Positions 8,006 to 15,219 of a DNA stretch of 64,000 bases are shown one piece after another. Where the stretch lies: positions 62,001 to 126,000 of the forward strand of contig JANQEU010000020.1 in NCBI GenBank assembly GCA_028278225.1, read 5' to 3'. The notes beneath the pieces are model-generated. The model saw only the letters and a list, made by a program, of their open reading frames with translations. It made no database searches and was not told where the DNA came from. The stretch comes from Cyclobacteriaceae bacterium (GTDB taxonomy: Bacteria > Bacteroidota > Bacteroidia > Cytophagales > Cyclobacteriaceae). The translations under genes and the position numbers were made by a program. The stretch's first letter is position 1, and each line of letters begins with the position of its first letter.

Positions 8006-9380
8006 ATTTCTCCAGACGCCTGTATAATGAGGCCCTTGTCAGTCCAAGCTCTTTGGCGGTTTTTGAAATATTGCCATTATGCTTGTTTATGGCTCTTTGA
8101 ATCACATTTTTCTCTACGTCATCCAGGTTAAAAGTGTCATCATCTACATTGATCTGAGCTTCGGGTTTTTGCGACAGGAAGAAGAAATCTTCAGGTGTAA
8201 GTGACTCATTATCACTCATGATGATTGCTCGTTCTATGGCATGCTGTAACTCTCTTATATTACCCGGCCAGCTATATTTCTGAAGCTTTTTTACCGCATT
8301 GGCTGAGATGTTATTCACTTTTTTCCGGTACTTGTTGTTATAGCTTTTGACAAAATGATCCGCCAGAAGCGGGATATCATCTTCTCGTTCCCGCAATGGC
8401 GGGAGATGTATTTCCACCGTATTTATTCTGTATAAAAGGTCCTGTCGAAAAGTGCTTTCGTTTACCATATCGTAGACGGGCATATTCGTTGCACAAATCA
8501 GGCGGATATCGACATCAATGGGCCTGTTTGTCCCAATTCTTGTTACCTGACGTTGTTGTAATACCGTTAATAGCTTTGATTGGAGTGGCATACTGAGATT
8601 GCCAATTTCATCCAGGAAAAGTGTCCCTTTATTAGCCACTTCAAACCGGCCGGCCCGGTCATCTTTAGCGTCGGTGAATGATCCTTTTTTGTGTCCGAAT
8701 AATTCACTTTCAAAAAGCGTTTCAGTTATTGCCCCCATGTCCACCCCGATGAAGACATTATCGCGCCTTGCGGATTTTTGGTGAATCGCTCTGGCTATCA
8801 ATTCCTTTCCGGTGCCGTTTTCGCCCAGGATCAGGATGTTGGCATCTGTTTCAGCAACCTTATCGATAATGCTGAATATTTCTTTGATCTTTGGGCTATT
8901 ACCGATAATGTCTTTGAAAGCCTGATTACTATCCTCCTGCAGCAATTTTTTGGTTTGCTTGAGCTGGCTCACTTCCTCATAGGATTTTTTCAGCCTTGTA
9001 GCGCTGGAAAGTGTTGCCAGTAATTTTTCATTCTGCCAGGGTTTCAAAACGAAATCCGTCGCACCTGCCTTGAGCGACTTGACAGCCATTTCCACGTCTC
9101 CGAATGCAGTAATTAAAATCACAACAGCACTTGGATCCTTTTCCAGTATTTGCTCTAACCAGTAAAACCCCTCCTTTCCGCTGGTTATATCCTTACTGAA
9201 ATTCATATCCAGGAGAATCAGGTCATAAGTATCGTTATTGAGAAGGAACGGGATTTTTTTGGGATTCTTTTCAATCAGTACTTCTTTCGCATGCTTTTTA
9301 AGAAGCATTTTGGCGGCCAGCAGTACATCTTCGTCATCATCGATAATTAGGATCTTGCCAAGTTCTTTTTCCACGATCAT
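7995..9380 (-). CDS. Sigma-54-dependent response regulator, NtrC family
   Basis: This is a three-domain regulator of 461 aa. The receiver has phosphoacceptor Asp58 (LILLDMNF) and acidic cluster IDDDED. The AAA+ domain (~155-380) has Walker A GENGTGKE and Walker B LFLDEIG. A Fis-type helix-turn-helix closes it (GNISKTAKELGLTRASLYRR). The sigma-54 contact loop, usually GAFTGA, reads GSFTDA here. The protein should activate sigma-54 promoters after phosphorylation by the adjacent kinase. It is transcribed away from the efflux operon across a 732-bp spacer, and that arrangement suggests (by inference) control of the efflux genes. Confidence 0.92.
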   Translation of the reverse strand: MIVEKELGKILIIDDDEDVLLAAKMLLKKHAKEVLIEKNPKKIPFLLNNDTYDLILLDMNFSKDITSGKEGFYWLEQILEKDPSAVVILITAFGDVEMAVKSLKAGATDFVLKPWQNEKLLATLSSATRLKKSYEEVSQLKQTKKLLQEDSNQAFKDIIGNSPKIKEIFSIIDKVAETDANILILGENGTGKELIARAIHQKSARRDNVFIGVDMGAITETLFESELFGHKKGSFTDAKDDRAGRFEVANKGTLFLDEIGNLSMPLQSKLLTVLQQRQVTRIGTNRPIDVDIRLICATNMPVYDMVNESTFRQDLLYRINTVEIHLPPLREREDDIPLLADHFVKSYNNKYRKKVNNISANAVKKLQKYSWPGNIRELQHAIERAIIMSDNESLTPEDFFFLSQKPEAQINVDDDTFNLDDVEKNVIQRAINKHNGNISKTAKELGLTRASLYRRLEKYGL

Positions 9381-10112
9381 TTGGTTTACATCAGATTTAC
9401 CATAAATAATGCCAATAGACTAAATATCCACTTTGCCTTCATTCAGATGGGTTTTGGTAATTTAGATAATAATAAAATTGTACGAAAGTGAACAATTGAG
9501 ATTTTCATAATGAACAACAAATAAATGAAGTTTCGGAAGTTTGCGATCGAATAGAAAGTAGTCGAATGTTAGGTACAATCATTGGATGAACTTTCTTTGG
9601 ATTTTCCCGGATGGTGAGAAATTTCTACAAGGCAGTCATATTTTATTTGGTCAATCAGGATTACTCAAATTTTTTCCATATTTAAACGCAATATTTCCTA
9701 TTTATTTAAATGGATTTATGTAAAAAATAGAAATATGTTTATATTCGAGTAGTTGTTGTGGATTAAGAATTTTAATTAGTCCTTTTATTTTGAGTTTTTG
9801 ACCTTTGGGTTCAGGCCTTCAATGACCTGGACCTTTTTTTTGCCCATAGGCTGAAATTATTTTTGATTCCGTTCATTTACACAGGAATTCGGTCAGCAAC
9901 GTAACTTTTCTAACATTTAACAATATCCGGAAGTCATTTTTGACCATGAAGATTTAATGGTCGGAATCGAACACTTATTTGTATCATTTTGTACAAGTCA
10001 CCACATACTAAAAATCGCACAAAAATATATCTTACTGATAATCAGCAGGTTGCGATAAGTGGCATCTTAATTGGCATACTGGCAATCGAGAAAATTAGAA
10101 CACTTACCTTAG
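9381..10112. other. Long AT-rich intergenic spacer between two-component and efflux operons
   Basis: There is no convincing coding frame on either strand over 732 bases. It is notably AT-rich. Visible elements are a hairpin GACCAT-N9-ATGGTC near 9942-9962 and a near-match to a sigma-54 site close to the efflux start. This is the divergent regulatory region for both operons. I see no tRNA or classical terminator in it. Confidence 0.55.
10060..10076 (+). promoter_or_regulatory. Possible sigma-54 -24/-12 element, imperfect
   Basis: TGGCATCTTAATTGGCA resembles the consensus TGGCAC-N5-TTGCA but has one extra G, so the GG-to-GC spacing is 13 instead of 12. It sits 37 bases before the hlyD-like ATG, opposite the sigma-54 activator operon. 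Context favours it; spacing argues against it. Confidence 0.3.
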
Positions 10113-11366
10113 ATGGATCGAAAGATTAAAAAGAAGAAATGGACGCTTAAACGTATCGCGACATGGGGGGCCGCAGGCGTTTTTGTCCTTTTTGTTTTAT
10201 ACAGCTTCGTATTTGCGGAAGGCGGATCGAGGCTGAATGTGGAAATTGAGAAGATAAACGTGGCAACGGTAAAGGAGGGTGAATTCAGGGAATTTATTCC
10301 TGTTGATGGAACGGTGATGCCCATATTGACCATTCGTCTCGATGCTATTGTCGGGGGTGTGGTCGAAACGAAGTTTTATGAAGGCGGTATACTGGTAGAT
10401 AAAGGTGACACAATTTTGAAGCTTGCCAATGACAATCTTGTACAGAATTTCGTACGTGAAGAGACACAGGCCTTTATACTTGTCAACAATGTCGAAAACA
10501 CAAAGCTCAGTCTTCAGAGAAATCAATTTCAGTTAAAACAGGCATTGGTGGCGCTGGATTACCAAATTGATCAAGCAAAGGATGCATTCGAAAGAGGCAA
10601 ACCTCTCTATGAGGACAACATTATTTCGGAGCAGGAATACCTGAACCTCAAGAGGGAATTCGAAAGGCTGAAAACACAAAGAGAAATTCAGATCGAATCG
10701 AACAGGTTTGATTCGCTAAATGCTATCATCCAGATTCAGCAAGCTGAGCAAACACTGGAACGAACCAGGAATAACCTGGAAATGATAAAACGCAATCTTG
10801 ACAACCTTTATATCACAGCTCCGATATCCGGCAGGCTTTCCACCATAAATGTGGAAGTCGGCGAATCCATCGCACCCGGGCAGAACATTGGCCAGATTGA
10901 CGACCTGAATGGATTCAAAGTGAGGGCTGGCATTGATGAGCATTACATTGCCCGGATCTATGAAGGCCTCAACGGAACTTTCCCATTGGCAGGGGAAGAA
11001 TATGGTTTGACCATAACTAAAATTTATCCTGAGGTAACCGGCGGATTATTTTCAGTGGATATGAATTTTACAGATACCATTCCACGTTCAGGTATAAGAA
11101 GAGGTCAGACATTGCAAATAAGACTTCAGCTAAGTGAAAATATTACGGCGATCCAGATACCCAGAGGAAGTTTTTATCAAACCACCGGTGGTAATTGGAT
11201 TTTCGTAGTAGATGATACAGAATCATTTGCTGTACGAAGAGACATAAGGCTGGGTAGACAAAACCCGAGGTTCTACGAAGTGCTGGAAGGATTGCAACCC
11301 GGAGAAAAAGTTGTTGTCTCTTCATACGACGGCTATGAAGACAAGGACAGACTAGTATTTAAATAA
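10113..11366 (+). CDS. HlyD/MacA-type periplasmic adaptor protein
   Basis: This is a membrane-fusion protein of 417 aa. A short basic N-terminus precedes one membrane anchor (about residues 16-34). A lipoyl/beta-barrel half follows (VDGTVMPILTIRLDAIVGG), then a long coiled-coil hairpin (~115-215, rich in Gln/Glu/Arg with EQEYLNLKREFERLK), the second lipoyl half (ITAPISGRLSTINVEVGE), and C-terminal barrel domains (GLQPGEKVVVSSYDGY). Such adaptors bridge an inner-membrane transporter to a TolC channel across the periplasm. It is the first gene of the operon, 20 bp ahead of the ATPase gene. The substrate could be a drug, peptide or lipid. Confidence 0.9.
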   Translation: MDRKIKKKKWTLKRIATWGAAGVFVLFVLYSFVFAEGGSRLNVEIEKINVATVKEGEFREFIPVDGTVMPILTIRLDAIVGGVVETKFYEGGILVDKGDTILKLANDNLVQNFVREETQAFILVNNVENTKLSLQRNQFQLKQALVALDYQIDQAKDAFERGKPLYEDNIISEQEYLNLKREFERLKTQREIQIESNRFDSLNAIIQIQQAEQTLERTRNNLEMIKRNLDNLYITAPISGRLSTINVEVGESIAPGQNIGQIDDLNGFKVRAGIDEHYIARIYEGLNGTFPLAGEEYGLTITKIYPEVTGGLFSVDMNFTDTIPRSGIRRGQTLQIRLQLSENITAIQIPRGSFYQTTGGNWIFVVDDTESFAVRRDIRLGRQNPRFYEVLEGLQPGEKVVVSSYDGYEDKDRLVFK

Positions 11367-11386
11367 TTAATTATAAATCTTAACCA

Positions 11387-12100
11387 ATGGAAAACGCTAA
11401 AACTCTTATCAAAACTTCGGGACTAAAGAAGTTCTACTATACCGATGAGATTGAAACAACAGCACTAGCGGGTGTGAACCTGGAGGTCAAAAGCGGTGAA
11501 TTTGTAGCAATTATGGGTCCTTCGGGATGCGGAAAGTCTACACTTCTCAATATCGTCGGTCTATTGGACAATCCCAGCGAAGGAGATTTCCAATTTACTG
11601 ATATAGAAATCTCAGGCTTTTCAGAAAGGAAAAGAGCAGATCTGAGGAAATCAAATATCGGTTTTGTGTTCCAAAGTTTCAACCTGATTGATGAACTCAC
11701 TGTGTATGAAAACATTGAACTGCCATTGATCTACCTGAAGCACTCTTCTTCGGAAAGAAAAAAGAGAGTAGAGGAAGTCATGGAATCAATGAAAATCATG
11801 CACAGAAGGAATCACTTTCCGCAGCAGCTTTCCGGGGGTCAGCAACAGCGGGTTGCGATCTCGAGGGCAGTTGTTGCAAAACCTAAGCTGATCCTTGCGG
11901 ATGAGCCGACAGGAAACCTGGACTCGGCCAACGGACAGGAAGTGATGAATCTGCTAACCGAATTGAATGAGAATGGAACTACTGTGATCATGGTGACGCA
12001 CTCTCCGATTGATGCGGAATATGCTCACAGGGTGATCCACTTGTTCGATGGTCAGATCGTTTCTGAGAACATTAATACAAAGGATAACGCCCTTGTTTAA
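11387..12100 (+). CDS. MacB/LolD-type ABC transporter ATP-binding protein
   Basis: This is a stand-alone nucleotide-binding subunit of 237 aa. Walker A GPSGCGKST lies near residue 44-52, the Q-loop is in VFQSFNL, the signature is LSGGQQQRVAISRA, Walker B is LILADEPTGNLDS, and the switch His is in VTHS. Sequence features match the MacB/LolD/FtsE class, which drives permeases of the FtsX type that extrude substrates or move lipoproteins. No permease gene follows, although the family needs one: the next gene is the TolC-like channel. The permease must be encoded elsewhere, or it has been lost. Confidence 0.92.
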   Translation: MENAKTLIKTSGLKKFYYTDEIETTALAGVNLEVKSGEFVAIMGPSGCGKSTLLNIVGLLDNPSEGDFQFTDIEISGFSERKRADLRKSNIGFVFQSFNLIDELTVYENIELPLIYLKHSSSERKKRVEEVMESMKIMHRRNHFPQQLSGGQQQRVAISRAVVAKPKLILADEPTGNLDSANGQEVMNLLTELNENGTTVIMVTHSPIDAEYAHRVIHLFDGQIVSENINTKDNALV

Positions 12101-12186
12101 ATTTTTAGTTTGAAGTCCGGGAGTCGATCAACTCCCAAACTTTAAACTTTGACCAAAGTAGTACCTAGTTGCATGTCTATATACCC

Positions 12187-12238
12187 AAAGGACGCCTCCT
12201 ATATCTATCGGTAACCCGGTAAGTAGGAGGTGACCTTT
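12187..12238. repeat. Long inverted repeat upstream of the TolC-like gene
   Basis: The arms are 12187-12201 (AAAGGACGCCTCCTA) and 12224-12238 (TAGGAGGTGACCTTT), matching at 13 of 15 positions, with a 22-nt loop that itself contains CGG-TAAC-CCG. The right arm holds a near-perfect Shine-Dalgarno sequence, AGGAGGTGA, that is paired in the hairpin. However, it lies about 30 bases from the likely ATG, so it is probably not the working ribosome site. The repeat occupies the place where the missing permease gene would be expected. Confidence 0.6.
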
Positions 12239-12262
12239 ACTCTAACTTCTATTTTTAATAAT

Positions 12263-13636
12263 ATGAAGCAGTTTATCTATTTGTTTTGCCTGATTGCCTT
12301 TTTTGCACCGAATGCCCAGGAACAGGGGAGGGTGGTGCTTACGCTGGATGATTGTATCAACACCGCCCTTGATCGGAATATTTCCATAAAAACAGCCAGG
12401 AATAATGAATTGATCGCACGTTCAAACCAGTTTCAGGCCTTGTTGGATCACTTACCGAACTTAAATGGCTCTATCGATTACGATTATTTCTTTGGAACGA
12501 CATTTGATCAAAATGCCGCAAAACAGGTAAGTGCAACAACGAACACATCAGGCCCTAGACTTTCTTCTAACCTCATATTTTTCAATGGTTTTCGAAAACA
12601 CTCTACCAGAAAACAAAGAACCTATGAGTACCTGGCGGCAAAAGAAAACGTAGAAGATGTAAAACTTACCACAGAAGCCGGTATCCTGGGATCATTTCTT
12701 ATGGTGATATTGGGTGAGGAAAACATCAGGATATCTGTGGAGAGGGTAGAATTCCTTGAGGCACAATTGGATAGGGCTGTCAAGAGGGAGTCTGTTGGTG
12801 TTGGGAATATGGAGGAGGTTTTCAATTTCCGCTCGCAACTGGCAACGGAACGTTTGAATTTGCAGACGCTTAAAAATATCTATGAGAGTAACAAATTGAC
12901 ATTACTTCAGGCAATGCGTCTTGATCCAACTCAGGCGGATTACGCACTGGAGCCGTTAACGATTACCGAGGAAGAGCTCTTGACCGAGATCGAACCTTTC
13001 GACGAAATTCTCGAATCGACGTTGAATGTAAATCCGGGATTGAAAGGAGCCAAAGCTTCGAAAGATGCAGCGAAGTATCAGTACCGGGCTGCCTGGGGGA
13101 GTAGATTCCCTACCGTCAGTGTCTTTGGTCTGATAGGAAGTAATTATTCTTCCAATGGAGCTGTGAATCCAAATGAAACGGTTATTGTGAATGGAGAACC
13201 TGTTCCCAAGTTTGAGCCGAATGCCACGTATTTTACGCAGCTGCGCTATAATCAATTTGAGTACTTGAATTTTACCATGAACATTCCGATTTTCAACCAG
13301 TGGCAGGCCAATAATCAGGTGCAGATTGCAAAACTGAACATGGCAAACTCCGAGCTGGCCCTGGAGCAGGCTAATCAAAACATTACAAATGCCGTCCAGC
13401 AGGTTTACCTTGATTTAGTGGCTGCGCAAACCACCTACATATCTGCGAGAGAGAACCTGGATGCTTTGCAGCAAAGCTTCGATTTCATGACCAAAAGATA
13501 TGAGACTGGCAATACGGATTTTTATACTTATCTGGAAAGCCTGAACAACAAGAACCGTGCTGAGATTCAGTTGATAAATGCTAAATACAGCATCGTCCTG
13601 AGAAAAAGAATACTGGATACCTATCGGAGGATATAA
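12263..13636 (+). CDS. TolC-family outer-membrane efflux channel
   Basis: The start at the ATG, rather than an in-frame GTG 33 bases upstream, puts a signal peptide (MKQFIYLFCLIAFFAPNAQ) at the N-terminus. The mature protein, about 440 aa, has the two outer-membrane efflux protein repeats: LTLDDCINTALDRN opens the first, and long Gln/Asn-rich helices with YLDLVAAQTTYISARENL and YETGNTDFYTYLESLNNK close the second. It forms the trimeric channel through which the HlyD-type adaptor and ABC ATPase export their substrate. It is the last gene of the operon. Its 3' end overlaps the convergent hypothetical gene by 16 bp, and its terminator lies inside that gene. Confidence 0.9.
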   Translation: MKQFIYLFCLIAFFAPNAQEQGRVVLTLDDCINTALDRNISIKTARNNELIARSNQFQALLDHLPNLNGSIDYDYFFGTTFDQNAAKQVSATTNTSGPRLSSNLIFFNGFRKHSTRKQRTYEYLAAKENVEDVKLTTEAGILGSFLMVILGEENIRISVERVEFLEAQLDRAVKRESVGVGNMEEVFNFRSQLATERLNLQTLKNIYESNKLTLLQAMRLDPTQADYALEPLTITEEELLTEIEPFDEILESTLNVNPGLKGAKASKDAAKYQYRAAWGSRFPTVSVFGLIGSNYSSNGAVNPNETVIVNGEPVPKFEPNATYFTQLRYNQFEYLNFTMNIPIFNQWQANNQVQIAKLNMANSELALEQANQNITNAVQQVYLDLVAAQTTYISARENLDALQQSFDFMTKRYETGNTDFYTYLESLNNKNRAEIQLINAKYSIVLRKRILDTYRRI

Positions 13637-14409
13637 ATGTCAATTGTATTGTTTCGAAGAAAAAAGTAACGTTTTCCAATTATTACTAATCCAGTGTAGT
13701 CGGGAGGCCCTGTAAGGGCCTCCTTTTTTAATTCATTAAGATCAATCACCACCATTTGATCATTGACTGTTGACACCAATTTGTCTTCAGATATTATAAA
13801 TGAGGATATCCCCTTTTCCGGTACATGTTCAAGCATATTCCCAAATTGCTCAAAGAGATAAATGCCATTATCGGAAGAACTGGCAATCAGGAGATTCTTA
13901 TATGCTTTGAGGTAATCGAGTGATTGAATATTGTAGAGTCGGCCAATGGGTATTTCCAGAATGAGCGTACCATCGGATTCATTGAACTTTTTCAATTGAA
14001 GGTTTGGGGATTCCACGATCCAAATACTATTGTCAGTACCCCGGGTGGCGAGTTCCACATATTCACGGGTGAGATCAGATAAGGAATAAATATTTGAGGA
14101 GGAAGTGAATCTTTCCACATAAAAAAATTCCTGCTGGTCCCGGGAGAATATAAACGGTCTCAAGGGATTCCAGGCCTCAATCAGGGTGATATTGGCAATG
14201 TCCGGAACACTAAATATCTGGGATTCCCGGGAATCCGGATTGAACCTCAGGAGCTTTCCGTCTGTGGTTGCCACATAGAGATTGCTCATGTAATCGGTGG
14301 TGTAAGTTGAGATCTCACCCTCAATTTCAATTGAATCAACCTTTACCCATGTCTGACAGAGGGAAGGGAGTGTCAATGACATAGCGAGTATGACGAATTC
14401 AGCCTTCAA
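13621..14409 (-). CDS. Exported beta-propeller-like hypothetical protein
   Basis: I do not recognise a named family. The 262-residue product starts with a signal-peptide-like sequence (MKAEFVILAMSLTLPSLCQ) and then shows repeated strand patterns such as NLYVATTDGKLLRFNPDS, SIWIVESPNLQLKKFN and NLLIASSSDNGIYLFEQFG, which look like blades of a beta-propeller. It is probably periplasmic or membrane-attached. It overlaps the end of lpxH by 11 bp, so the two are co-transcribed. That coupling hints at an envelope role, but this is inference. Its 3' end carries, on the other strand, the tolC terminator. Confidence 0.72.
   Translation of the reverse strand: MKAEFVILAMSLTLPSLCQTWVKVDSIEIEGEISTYTTDYMSNLYVATTDGKLLRFNPDSRESQIFSVPDIANITLIEAWNPLRPFIFSRDQQEFFYVERFTSSSNIYSLSDLTREYVELATRGTDNSIWIVESPNLQLKKFNESDGTLILEIPIGRLYNIQSLDYLKAYKNLLIASSSDNGIYLFEQFGNMLEHVPEKGISSFIISEDKLVSTVNDQMVVIDLNELKKEALTGPPDYTGLVIIGKRYFFLRNNTIDIYILR
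13703..13729 (+). terminator. Strong intrinsic terminator of the efflux operon
   Basis: A perfect 9-bp GC-rich stem, GGAGGCCCT-GTA-AGGGCCTCC, is followed by six T. It lies 67 bp past the TolC-like stop codon and inside the coding sequence of the opposing gene, where it encodes part of KKEALTGPPDY. Confidence 0.88.
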
Positions 14410-15169
14410 ATTCCTTTAACTCCAACCTGTGTCCATCAAAAACTGCGTAGGTGGAGTGGTGAATCCACTCTCCCAGATTTATGTAATGAGAATTGCTTGA
14501 AACAGGCATATTGAGAGGCAGGTGCCTGTGACCGAATATGTAATAGTCGTGATGAGTGTTGCTTTCAATCTCCTTGCAATACCGGAAAAGCCATTCATCT
14601 TTTTCTTTAAAAGGGTCGCCATTCAGATTATTTCGGATCCTGCTTTTTGATGACCAGGCATGAGCCAGGGCCATTCCCAGGTTGGGATGAAGCCATTTGA
14701 ATGCCCATTGTGCTATTTTGTTCCTGAACACTTTCTTGATCAATTTGTAAATACTATCCCCAGGTCCCAGACCATCGCCATGCCCAACCATTAATCTTTT
14801 CGAATTGACCTTAAGCTGAATTTGGTTCTCGTATATTCTGATACCAAGTTCCTCCTGGAAATAGTCTTTCATCCACATATCGTGATTGCCATGAAAGAAA
14901 AAGATGGGAATGCCTTTGTCACAAATTTCAGCCAGTTTACCCTGAAATCTTACGTGACCCTTCGGAATGACATGCTTGTACTCAAACCAAAAATCAAATA
15001 TGTCACCCACCAGAAATATCGCGGCTGCTGAATTTTCAATAGATGCCAGCCACCTGATCACTTTCTTCTCACGGACAAGACTTTGCTGATGATCAGGTGC
15101 CCCAAGATGGAAGTCACTTGCAAAGTATACTTTTTTATCCGGGCCAAGATCGAGTGTAAGTTCTTCCAT
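14399..15169 (-). CDS. lpxH: UDP-2,3-diacylglucosamine diphosphatase LpxH
   Basis: This is a calcineurin-like metallophosphoesterase of 256 aa with all metal-binding motifs: Asp19-x-His21 (SDFHLG), GDIFD (55-59), GNHD (94-97), GHGD (129-132) and GHRH (213-216). It cleaves UDP-2,3-diacylglucosamine to lipid X, an early cytoplasmic-face step of lipid A synthesis. FtsH, encoded directly upstream, controls lipid A enzyme levels in other bacteria, so the neighbourhood makes sense. The start ATG directly abuts the T-run of the ftsH terminator, so little room exists for a separate leader. A related phosphodiesterase is possible but less likely. Confidence 0.88.
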   Translation of the reverse strand: MEELTLDLGPDKKVYFASDFHLGAPDHQQSLVREKKVIRWLASIENSAAAIFLVGDIFDFWFEYKHVIPKGHVRFQGKLAEICDKGIPIFFFHGNHDMWMKDYFQEELGIRIYENQIQLKVNSKRLMVGHGDGLGPGDSIYKLIKKVFRNKIAQWAFKWLHPNLGMALAHAWSSKSRIRNNLNGDPFKEKDEWLFRYCKEIESNTHHDYYIFGHRHLPLNMPVSSNSHYINLGEWIHHSTYAVFDGHRLELKEFEG

Positions 15170-15193
15170 AAAAAAGGGGCAAAAACTGCCCCT
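15170..15193 (-). terminator. Terminator after ftsH whose T-run touches the lpxH ATG
   Basis: Read on the reverse strand: AGGGGCA-GTTTT-TGCCCCT, a 7-bp stem, then a run of T directly followed by ATG of lpxH. It lies 26 bp after the ftsH stop. It can act as a terminator for ftsH and as an attenuator limiting read-through to lpxH. Confidence 0.8.
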
Positions 15194-15219
15194 AATTTAA
15201 TTCCAATGGAGTAAATGCA

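Noticed and set aside
12107-12150. AGTTTG/GGGAGT hairpin after the ABC ATPase as a terminator
   Set aside because: The stem has a six-base bulge and no T-run follows, so termination is unlikely; it may still be an RNA structure.
12230-12262. GTG start of the TolC-like gene next to the perfect Shine-Dalgarno
   Set aside because: The GTG overlaps the AGGAGGTGA itself, and the extra 11 residues would precede the signal peptide that starts cleanly at the ATG.
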